64,000 nt of DNA, taken from Bacillota bacterium. GTDB lineage: Bacteria > Bacillota > Clostridia > Acetivibrionales > DSM-1351. The notes under the pieces were generated by a model. The model made no database searches and had not been told where the DNA came from. It saw only the letters and a list, made by a program, of their open reading frames with translations. This document shows, piece by piece, positions 51,254 to 58,141 of the stretch (within the stretch, counting starts at the first letter, position 1; each line of letters begins with the position of its first letter). Made by a program: the position numbers and the translations under genes. The stretch is taken from NCBI GenBank assembly GCA_023415305.1, contig JAEZKZ010000052.1, positions 20,196 to 84,195 of the forward strand, written 5' to 3'.

Positions 51254-51976
51254 ATGCATGAAGAAATGAGCATGAGCGACAGGCTTATTGAGGCTATGGA
51301 ACCCCATACCATGTTTACAATAAAACTGCCAGGGATACAAATACCTGTATCTGATGTAGTTGTTGTAATGTGGGTCATTATGGCGGTTTTGATTTTTTTC
51401 AGTATTTTCCTTACACGTAAGCTTACCGCTGTACCACACAAGAAACAAAATGTTGCAGAGATCATAGTGGAATTTATAAACAATATTGCAAAGGATGCAA
51501 TTGGGGAGCACCACTGGAAGGCGTTTGCCCCATATCTTGGCACAATATTTATTTTCCTCATTTTTGCCAACACTGTGTCAATTTTTAATGTAATCCCGGG
51601 TGAGGGTTTTAAATTCAGGCCACCTACCAGAAATATAAATGTAACAGCATGTATGGCAGTAATGTCAATATGTGTTGTTATTTATGCGGGTATCAGGTAC
51701 AAGAAGATGAGTGGATGGCTCAAAAGCTTTGTTGAGCCCATACCCATGATGCTTCCCTTTAAAATACTTGATTACGGTATAAAGCCACTATCCCTTGCTT
51801 TACGTTTGTTTGGTAATATTTTGGGGGCCTTTATTGTTATGGAGCTTATCTACATGGCAATGCCACCGGTAGTACCTGCTGTACTCAGTGTTTACTTTGA
51901 TTTATTTGATGGAATACTACAGGCATACGTGTTTATGTTTTTAACTTCACTATATATTGCAGAGGTTATAGAATAA
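51254..51976 (+). CDS. atpB: ATP synthase F0 subunit a
   Basis: A 240-residue subunit a with about six membrane helices. The essential Arg is in LALRLFGNILGAFIV near residue 177, and the C-terminal helix with QAYVFMFLTSLYIAEVI is family-specific. With the c-ring it forms the ion half-channels. The N-terminal loop MHEEMSMSDRLIEAMEPHTM lies outside the membrane. It starts four bases after atpI and ends 14 bases before atpE. The order atpI-B-E-F-H-A-G-D-C is the standard bacterial one. Confidence 0.96.
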   Translation: MHEEMSMSDRLIEAMEPHTMFTIKLPGIQIPVSDVVVVMWVIMAVLIFFSIFLTRKLTAVPHKKQNVAEIIVEFINNIAKDAIGEHHWKAFAPYLGTIFIFLIFANTVSIFNVIPGEGFKFRPPTRNINVTACMAVMSICVVIYAGIRYKKMSGWLKSFVEPIPMMLPFKILDYGIKPLSLALRLFGNILGAFIVMELIYMAMPPVVPAVLSVYFDLFDGILQAYVFMFLTSLYIAEVIE

Positions 51977-51990
51977 GGGGGTGAATTAAT

Positions 51991-52218
51991 ATGACAGGAA
52001 TAATAGCTATAGCAGCAGCAATAGCAGTATTTACTGGAATTGGTGCTGGAATTGGTATCAGTTTGGCAACAGGTAAAGCTGTTGAAGGTATTGCAAGACA
52101 GCCTGAAGCTGCCGGACAAATCAGAAACGTTATGCTCCTTGGTGCAGTTCTTGCGGAAGCAACAGCGATCTACGGTCTAGTAGTTGCTTTGGTTCTCGTA
52201 TTCTTGAAAATGGGCTGA
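51991..52218 (+). CDS. atpE: ATP synthase F0 subunit c
   Basis: A 75-residue hairpin protein of two helices with the polar loop KAVEGIARQPEA. The ion-binding carboxylate is Glu56 in LAEATAIYGLV. For sodium-coupled rings a Gln is expected in helix 1, three residues after the GIG-GxG pattern, together with a Ser/Thr after the Glu. Here helix 1 reads GIGAGIGISLATG with Ile23 at the Gln position and Ala57 after the Glu. This argues for proton coupling. The gene has GGGGGTG before the ATG. It is followed by a 220-base gap with a strong hairpin, unusual inside an atp operon. Confidence 0.96.
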   Translation: MTGIIAIAAAIAVFTGIGAGIGISLATGKAVEGIARQPEAAGQIRNVMLLGAVLAEATAIYGLVVALVLVFLKMG

Positions 52219-52238
52219 TAATGTTTACAATGTAGTAA

Positions 52239-52417
52239 ATATCTGTGAAAGGTGCAAAACACCTACAGTGTTCTCCACCTTTCACAGATATGGTAATAAA
52301 GATTATAGAGCAGGGCATTATCCCGGGCTATGATATAAATCAGAGGTATGCCGGGCATACTCTTACAATACCCTATCCGGCTCACGATAGGTGCGTTACC
52401 AAAATACTCTGTGAGCC
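52239..52417 (+). repeat. hairpin block between atpE and atpF
   Basis: The 220-base gap opens with a perfect 16-bp stem (52239-52254 with 52276-52291) whose loop holds a further AACAC/GTGTT pair. Then come a GTATGC/GCATAC hairpin near 52346-52360, a CCTATC/GATAGG hairpin and a GGCTCAC (52379) / GTGAGCC (52411) stem. No reading frame fits. It may set the stoichiometry of atpE over downstream genes through mRNA processing or attenuation. No T run follows the first stem, so it is not an ordinary terminator. Confidence 0.65.
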
Positions 52418-52438
52418 AGAAAGGCGAATGATACTTTT

Positions 52439-52924
52439 ATGTTGATGCCAGAAAAATATACGTTTATTTTTGTTGCACTGAATCTGTTGATATTATATTT
52501 TTTTATGCGAAAGTTTTTGTTCAAGCCTGTTACTGAGTTTATGGAGAAGCGTAAGAATTCGATAGATCAGGCTTTGAAGGATGCCGATCAGGCCAAACTT
52601 GAAGCGGCTGAGTCAAGAAAAAATTATGAAGAGCAGATAAAGAAAATCAGGGAAGAAAGTGACCGGCTTTTGAATGAAGGAAGAGCCAAAGCGATGCGTG
52701 AATATGATGAAATAATAGCGAACGCAAAGAAGGATGCACTTGCTGTTGTTGAAAAAGGGCGTCAGGATGTAGAACGTGAAAGAGAAGAAATGCTTCGCCA
52801 GGTAAGACAACAGATAGCTACACTGGCTATTGCGGCTGCTTCAAAAGTTGTTCAGGCAAATATGGACACTGATTCAAACAAAAGTTTGGTTGATAAATTT
52901 ATAGATGAGGCAGGTGCTGCCTGA
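52439..52924 (+). CDS. atpF: ATP synthase F0 subunit b
   Basis: A 161-residue peripheral stalk subunit: one membrane helix (residues about 6-24, FIFVALNLLILYFFMRKFLF) and a long charged coiled coil with regular Glu/Lys/Arg content, ending near SLVDKFIDEAGAA. It connects F0 to F1 with subunit delta. The start is ATG 52439 or ATG 52445; the nearest site, AAGG, is 14 bases away. Its stop overlaps the atpH start by one base (TGATG), which indicates translational coupling. Confidence 0.94.
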   Translation: MLMPEKYTFIFVALNLLILYFFMRKFLFKPVTEFMEKRKNSIDQALKDADQAKLEAAESRKNYEEQIKKIREESDRLLNEGRAKAMREYDEIIANAKKDALAVVEKGRQDVEREREEMLRQVRQQIATLAIAAASKVVQANMDTDSNKSLVDKFIDEAGAA

Positions 52925-53451
52925 TGCCGCTGGTTGAAAAAAGATACGCCCAGGCATTACTGGAACTTTCGTTGAATGATATTAATAATGTCATGCAGGA
53001 ATTTGGTCAGTTGGTTGAATTATTTAATACCGACATACAGTTCAGGGAGTTCTTGATTGACCCGCGGGTTAAAACCGACAAAAAACAAAGTTTTATCAAA
53101 AATGTATTCACAGGTAGCTTAAGTGTGAATATGTTGAACTTTGTTTTATTACTTACGGCAAAACAACGTATTGGAGAATTGCCGGGAATATATGCGCAGT
53201 TTGTACAGCTTGCTGATGAAAAGGCAAATGTGCTGGATATGAAAATTATTACGGTTTCACCTTTAGAGGAACAGCAGCTATTTAGTCTGAAAGAAAAGTT
53301 TTGTAAAAAATATAATGCAAGCGCAGTTAAAGTTACCGAGATAATTGATCCTTCATTAATTGGAGGGATCAAGGTCGTAATTGGTGACCAGGTTTATGAT
53401 GGAAGTATTAAAGGCAGAATTCAATCATTAACTGAGCTGGTTAATATATAA
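52924..53451 (+). CDS. atpH: ATP synthase F1 subunit delta
   Basis: A 175-residue delta subunit of typical size. The N-terminal six-helix domain begins VEKRYAQALLEL, a well-conserved start. The C-terminal block DPSLIGGIKVVIGDQVYDGSIKGRIQSL is the family hallmark. It links the b subunits to the top of the alpha3beta3 head. It begins one base inside the atpF stop codon, and is followed 32 bases later by atpA. Confidence 0.95.
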   Translation: MPLVEKRYAQALLELSLNDINNVMQEFGQLVELFNTDIQFREFLIDPRVKTDKKQSFIKNVFTGSLSVNMLNFVLLLTAKQRIGELPGIYAQFVQLADEKANVLDMKIITVSPLEEQQLFSLKEKFCKKYNASAVKVTEIIDPSLIGGIKVVIGDQVYDGSIKGRIQSLTELVNI

Positions 53452-53483
53452 GCCGGTATCAGAGCATATGGGGTGAGAAAAGG

Positions 53484-54992
53484 ATGAGTCTTAGACCAGA
53501 AGAAATTAGCTCAATAATAAAGCAGCAGATAGAAAGCTATGGCGCTGCAGTAAAAACTGATGATGTAGGTTATGTACTTCAATCAGGTGACGGTATTGCA
53601 AGAATCTATGGTTTGCAATCATGTATGTCAGGTGAACTCCTACAGTTTGACAATAATGTATATGGTATGGCTCTGAATCTTGAGGAAGACAATGTTGGCT
53701 GCGTCGTACTGGGAGATGACAGAGAAATAAAAGAGGGTTCAACTGTAAAGAGAACAGGAAAGACAGTTCAGGTACCGGTAGGAAACTCTCTTATTGGCAG
53801 GGTAGTAGATCCCTTGGGAAAGCCTCTTGACGGAAAGGGGGATATTGCTGCCGATAATTTCAGACCTGTTGATTTTACAGCACCGGGGGTTATTGACAGA
53901 AAGAGTGTAAACAAGCCTCTGCAGACAGGAATAATGGCACTGGACGCACTTATTCCAATCGGAAGGGGTCAGAGAGAGCTTATAGTAGGTGACAGACAGA
54001 CAGGTAAGACAGCGATAGCTGTTGATACTATCATTAATCAGAAGGGCAAGGATGTTATTTGCGTATACGTTGCTATAGGACAAAAAGCATCTACCGTTTC
54101 AGGTATAGTCAATACTCTCGAAAAGTTCGGGGCTATGGAATATACAATAATTGTTTCTTCAACTGCCAGTGATACTGCTTCAGTTCAATATCTGGCTCCC
54201 TATTCAGGGTGTGCTATGGCAGAAGAATTCATGTACAATCAGAACAAAGATGTATTAATTATTTACGATGATCTATCAAAGCATGCCGTTGCATACAGAG
54301 CAATGTCATTGCTTCTTAAAAGACCGCCGGGAAGAGAAGCTTACCCCGGAGATGTATTCTACCTGCATTCAAGATTACTTGAAAGAGCAGCAAAACTAAG
54401 CGACGAGTTGGGCGGAGGCTCAATTACCGCGCTTCCTATTATTGAAACTCTTGCAGGAGACGTATCTGCGTACATTCCTACCAATGTTATCTCAATAACA
54501 GACGGACAGATATATCTTGAATCAGAGTTGTTTAATGCAGGACAAAGACCGGCTGTCAATGTTGGTTTGTCGGTATCACGTGTTGGCGGTTCTGCCCAGA
54601 TAAAAGCTATGAGAAAAATTGCAGGTCCTCTGAGAATCAATCTTGCACAGTATAGAGAGCTTGAGGCTTTTGCACAATTCGGTTCCGACCTTGACAAAGC
54701 TACCCGGGATAAGCTTATACAGGGCGAAAGACTGGTGGAAACCCTCAAACAGCCTTTGTATGCAACTTTGCCGGTAGAAGAACAGGTAATGATTCTCTTC
54801 GCTTCTACAAAGGGTTATCTGATGGACTTGCCTGTTAACAAGGTCCGCAAATTTAATCAAGGGCTGGTTGAGTTCGTTAAGGAAAAATACCCTAAAATAC
54901 TTTCAAGTATTTCTGAGACAGGGGATATAAGTGATGAGATTATGAAGCTTATGCAGACAGCTGTTGAAGAGTTCAAAGGTCAGTTTGTTTAA
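53484..54992 (+). CDS. atpA: ATP synthase F1 subunit alpha
   Basis: A 502-residue alpha subunit. The Walker A motif GDRQTGKTAIA lies near residue 169, as expected for the noncatalytic nucleotide site. Other blocks are MALDALIPIGRGQRELIVGD, SVQYLAPYSGCAMAEEFMYN, the alpha/beta signature PAVNVGLSVSRVGGSAQIKA near residue 355, and the C-terminal helical domain. GGGGTGAGAAAAGG precedes the ATG. It forms the hexameric head with beta. No anomalies were seen. Confidence 0.98.
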   Translation: MSLRPEEISSIIKQQIESYGAAVKTDDVGYVLQSGDGIARIYGLQSCMSGELLQFDNNVYGMALNLEEDNVGCVVLGDDREIKEGSTVKRTGKTVQVPVGNSLIGRVVDPLGKPLDGKGDIAADNFRPVDFTAPGVIDRKSVNKPLQTGIMALDALIPIGRGQRELIVGDRQTGKTAIAVDTIINQKGKDVICVYVAIGQKASTVSGIVNTLEKFGAMEYTIIVSSTASDTASVQYLAPYSGCAMAEEFMYNQNKDVLIIYDDLSKHAVAYRAMSLLLKRPPGREAYPGDVFYLHSRLLERAAKLSDELGGGSITALPIIETLAGDVSAYIPTNVISITDGQIYLESELFNAGQRPAVNVGLSVSRVGGSAQIKAMRKIAGPLRINLAQYRELEAFAQFGSDLDKATRDKLIQGERLVETLKQPLYATLPVEEQVMILFASTKGYLMDLPVNKVRKFNQGLVEFVKEKYPKILSSISETGDISDEIMKLMQTAVEEFKGQFV

Positions 54993-55019
54993 TAAATTAC
55001 AGAAACGGCGGGTTATCAT

Positions 55020-55904
55020 ATGGCAAATAATATGCGTGAAATTAAGTTGCGTATTAAAAGTATAAATCAGATGAGGCAAATAACCAAGGCCATGAAGTTG
55101 ATATCAGCGTCAAAGCTAAAAAAGGCAAGAGCGCAACTGGAAGAAACCCTTCCATATTTTAGCAAGGTTAGAGAAACTATTGCAGAAATACTTGCACATA
55201 GTGGAGATGTTGAAAGCAGATATTTTAATATCGATAACAAGCAGCTAGGAGGCAAGACGGCTTATATAATAATGACCGGTGACAAGGGCTTGGCAGGCGG
55301 CTATAACAGTAATATCAAAAAACTTGCTGAGCAGGCCATAGGACCGGACAAGGATAACGCATTGCTGCTTGTAGCCGGAAATTCCGGAAGGTCTTATTTT
55401 GTAAAGAAAAACTACAAAGTTCATACAGAATTTGATTATGCCGTTCAAAATCCTACAGTTTATAGGGCCAGAGAAATTGCAGAAATCATTCTCGACCTGT
55501 ATGACAAAAATGAGGTTGATGAGGTATTTATAGTATATACCCAGATGGTATCAGCTATTTCCCTTGAGCCCAAGCTACTGAAATTATTGCCTCTCGAAAT
55601 CGGTGCCCTACGCGAAGACGTTAATGCCGAGGATATCAAAATTGACGAGCAGATTAAGTATGAACCATCTTCTTCAGTGGTGCTGGATGTCCTGATACCT
55701 CAGTATATAAAAGGCGTAGTTTACGGAGTTTTTGTTGAAGCGTTTACAAGTGAACAGAATGCACGAATGACAGCTATGGACAGTGCAACGAAAAATGCCG
55801 ATGAAATGCTTTTAAAACTAAATCTTTACTATAACAGAGCCAGACAGGCCGCTATTACTCAGGAAATCTCCGAAATTGTGGGCGGCGCGGCAGCTTTAAA
55901 ATAA
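55020..55904 (+). CDS. atpG: ATP synthase F1 subunit gamma
   Basis: A 294-residue rotor subunit. The N-terminal helix MREIKLRIKSINQMRQITKA and C-terminal helix RMTAMDSATKNADEMLLKLN with ARQAAITQEISEIVGGA form the central coiled coil. It carries rotation from the c-ring into the catalytic head. It starts 27 bases after atpA and is followed 68 bases later by atpD. Length is normal. Confidence 0.97.
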   Translation: MANNMREIKLRIKSINQMRQITKAMKLISASKLKKARAQLEETLPYFSKVRETIAEILAHSGDVESRYFNIDNKQLGGKTAYIIMTGDKGLAGGYNSNIKKLAEQAIGPDKDNALLLVAGNSGRSYFVKKNYKVHTEFDYAVQNPTVYRAREIAEIILDLYDKNEVDEVFIVYTQMVSAISLEPKLLKLLPLEIGALREDVNAEDIKIDEQIKYEPSSSVVLDVLIPQYIKGVVYGVFVEAFTSEQNARMTAMDSATKNADEMLLKLNLYYNRARQAAITQEISEIVGGAAALK

Positions 55905-55972
55905 ATGTAATTGAGAATATCAAGTATTTTATTATATAATTGCGTGATTTACATGCAGATGGGAGTGAGAGT

Positions 55973-57382
55973 ATGGCCGGAAGTACAGGATTCATAGTAC
56001 AGGTTATAGGACCGGTACTTGACATCAGATTTGAAAATAGCACATTGCCCAACATATATAATGCAATCAGAATACCCATTAAAACCGACTCGGGTGACAG
56101 TGTTATAACTGCTGAGGTAATGCAGCATCTGGGAAATGATACAGTGAGATGTGTTGCCATGTCTTCTACAGATGGACTGGTCAGAGGTATGGAAGCTATA
56201 GATACCGGAGATGCAATAAAGGTACCTGTTGGAAAAGAGGTTTTAGGAAGAATATTCAATGTATTGGGTGAACCGGTTGATAAAAAGGGTGAAGTAACAC
56301 CAACAGATTATTATCCCATACACAGACCGGCTCCTTCCTTTGAGGAGCAGAGGCCTTCCACTGAAATTCTTGAAACAGGTATAAAGGTTGTTGATCTGCT
56401 GGCGCCATACGCTAAGGGTGGTAAAATAGGATTGTTCGGAGGAGCCGGAGTTGGTAAGACCGTTCTCATTATGGAGTTGATCAGAAATATAGCAACAGAG
56501 CACGGCGGTTACTCGGTATTTACCGGTGTTGGTGAAAGAACCAGAGAAGGTAATGACCTCTGGCACGATATGAATGATTCAGGGGTTATAGATAAAACCG
56601 CAATGGTTTTCGGACAGATGAATGAGCCCCCTGGAGCAAGAATGAGAGTCGGTTTGTCCGGTCTTACAATGGCCGAGTATTTTAGAGATCAGATGGGACA
56701 GGATGTACTGCTGTTCATAGATAATATATTCAGATTTGTTCAAGCCGGTTCGGAAGTTTCAGCCCTTTTGGGAAGAATTCCGTCAGCGGTTGGTTATCAG
56801 CCTACGTTGGCAACTGACGTTGGAGCTTTACAGGAAAGAATTGCGTCAACCACCAAGGGTTCTATTACCTCGGTTCAAGCAGTCTATGTACCTGCCGATG
56901 ACCTGACTGACCCAGCGCCTGCTACAACCTTCGCGCATTTGGATGCTACTACGGTTTTAAGCAGAGACATAGTTGCCATGGGTATTTATCCTGCGGTTGA
57001 TCCTCTTGATTCAACCTCAAGAATCCTTGATCCCAAGATTTTAGGTGAAGAACATTATTCTGTTGCCAGAAGGGTTCAGGAAATATTACAGAGAAATAAA
57101 GAATTACAGGATATAATCGCAATACTTGGTATGGATGAACTGCCTGAGGAAGACAAATTAACTGTATTCAGAGCCAGAAGGATACAGAGATATTTGTCAC
57201 AGCCTTTCTTTGTTGGAGAACAGTTTACAGGCTACAAAGGTAAGTATGTACCTCTCAAGGAAACAATAAGAGGGTTCAAGGAAATCATTGATGGTAAGAT
57301 GGATCATATACCTGAAGCTGCCTTCTTCATGAAGGGGAATATAGATGAGGTATATGAAGCAGCCAAGGAAATGGAAGAATAA
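55973..57382 (+). CDS. atpD: ATP synthase F1 subunit beta
   Basis: A 469-residue catalytic beta subunit from ATG 55973 (MAGSTGFIVQVIGPVLDIRF), with GGGAGTGAGAG upstream. An ATG at 55940 is in frame but adds 11 unrelated residues. Walker A is GGAGVGKTVLI near residue 158; GERTREGNDLW, LLFIDNIFRFVQAGSEVSALLGR and DPAPATTFAHLDATTVLSR are the other hallmark blocks. The catalytic Glu is in VGERTREG. Between this gene and atpC lies a 149-base structured gap. Function is ATP synthesis from ADP and phosphate driven by rotation. Confidence 0.98.
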   Translation: MAGSTGFIVQVIGPVLDIRFENSTLPNIYNAIRIPIKTDSGDSVITAEVMQHLGNDTVRCVAMSSTDGLVRGMEAIDTGDAIKVPVGKEVLGRIFNVLGEPVDKKGEVTPTDYYPIHRPAPSFEEQRPSTEILETGIKVVDLLAPYAKGGKIGLFGGAGVGKTVLIMELIRNIATEHGGYSVFTGVGERTREGNDLWHDMNDSGVIDKTAMVFGQMNEPPGARMRVGLSGLTMAEYFRDQMGQDVLLFIDNIFRFVQAGSEVSALLGRIPSAVGYQPTLATDVGALQERIASTTKGSITSVQAVYVPADDLTDPAPATTFAHLDATTVLSRDIVAMGIYPAVDPLDSTSRILDPKILGEEHYSVARRVQEILQRNKELQDIIAILGMDELPEEDKLTVFRARRIQRYLSQPFFVGEQFTGYKGKYVPLKETIRGFKEIIDGKMDHIPEAAFFMKGNIDEVYEAAKEMEE

Positions 57383-57387
57383 TTTCT

Positions 57388-57520
57388 ATGAAGGTCCGTA
57401 GTGTTTTGTCGAAGGGGGCAGTAGTGCCGCCTAGCGAACAAGATAGTTTGCGAGCAAAGACAGAGTAATTGGAATGGGCACTACACAGATTTTGCGAAGC
57501 AAATTTCTTGCTGTTTATGG
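57388..57520 (+). repeat. structured block between atpD and atpC
   Basis: A noncoding stretch with nested pairing: GTAGTG (57398-57403) with CACTAC (57479-57484), CGAAC with GTTTG around AAGATA, GGCAGTAGTGCC, and AGCAA with TTGCT at 57498-57512. It ends just before the GGAGG ribosome-binding site of atpC. A frame starting at 57469 passes through it into atpC but its first 21 residues match nothing in the epsilon family. It differs in sequence from the block between atpE and atpF. Confidence 0.5.
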
Positions 57521-57531
57521 AGGATAAGGAA

Positions 57532-57930
57532 ATGTCCACATTTATTTTGGAAGTTATTACTCCTGGAAGAAAATTCTTTTCGGGAGAAGCAGAATGTGTA
57601 ATCTTTAGGTCAATTGACGGTGAAATGGGAGTTCTAGCAAAGCATGCACCAACCGTAACAACTGTTAATGTGGGACCATTAAAAATAAAGACTGACGGTA
57701 AGTTGATAGAAGCTGTTGTAACCAACGGTTTTGCCAAAATAATGCCCGATAAGGTAGTTATAATGGCTGATACTGCCGAGTACCCGGAGGAAATTGATGT
57801 AAATCGTGCTAAGGCTGCCAAGCTACGTGCTGAAGAGAAACTTCAGAAACAGCTGAGTCAGCTGGAATATATGCGTTCAAAGGCTGCCCTTGCAAGAGCG
57901 ATGGCAAGAATTAAAGCTACAAGCAAGTAA
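57532..57930 (+). CDS. atpC: ATP synthase F1 subunit epsilon
   Basis: A 132-residue epsilon subunit of usual size from ATG 57532, with GGAGG nine bases upstream. The N-terminal beta sandwich contains FILEVITPGRKFFSGEAECV and SIDGEMGVLAKHAPTVTTVN, the most conserved part of the family. The C-terminal helices (VNRAKAAKLRAEEKLQKQL) can inhibit the enzyme when extended. It ends the atp operon before a long terminator. Confidence 0.96.
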   Translation: MSTFILEVITPGRKFFSGEAECVIFRSIDGEMGVLAKHAPTVTTVNVGPLKIKTDGKLIEAVVTNGFAKIMPDKVVIMADTAEYPEEIDVNRAKAAKLRAEEKLQKQLSQLEYMRSKAALARAMARIKATSK

Positions 57931-57947
57931 ATACTTCGATAGAGGTT

Positions 57948-57998
57948 TGCAGACCAAAAACACCCCGCCGACGAAAGGCGGGGTGTTTTTGGTCTGCA
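57948..57998. terminator. terminator of the atp operon
   Basis: A perfect stem of 22 bp (arms 57948-57969 and 57977-57998, including ACACCCCGCC) with a seven-base loop and A/T tracts near the middle of the arms. It could act in both directions. Confidence 0.93.
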
Positions 57999-58018
57999 GT
58001 CCCATAATATATTTCCAT

Positions 58019-58045
58019 TAAAATTATGCCACATTTTGCCGATAT
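58019..58045 (+). promoter_or_regulatory. sigma-D (motility sigma factor) promoter
   Basis: TAAA (58019-58022), 15 bases, GCCGATAT (58038-58045): an exact match to the Firmicute sigma-D consensus. It lies between the atp terminator and the FN3/SLH gene, 97 bases before its TTG start. No other frame lies between. Confidence 0.75.
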
Positions 58046-58141
58046 AAGTTAATAAAACCGTTTTGCCAAAACTATGAATAAATAAGGTACTAATGGTTTG
58101 CTCAGTTAAGACAGGCAATTAAAAAATGGGGGTATAATAGC

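Noticed and set aside
57469..57531. 21-residue N-terminal extension of AtpC
   Set aside because: It comes from the structured block and has no match in the family; ATG 57532 with GGAGG gives a normal epsilon subunit.
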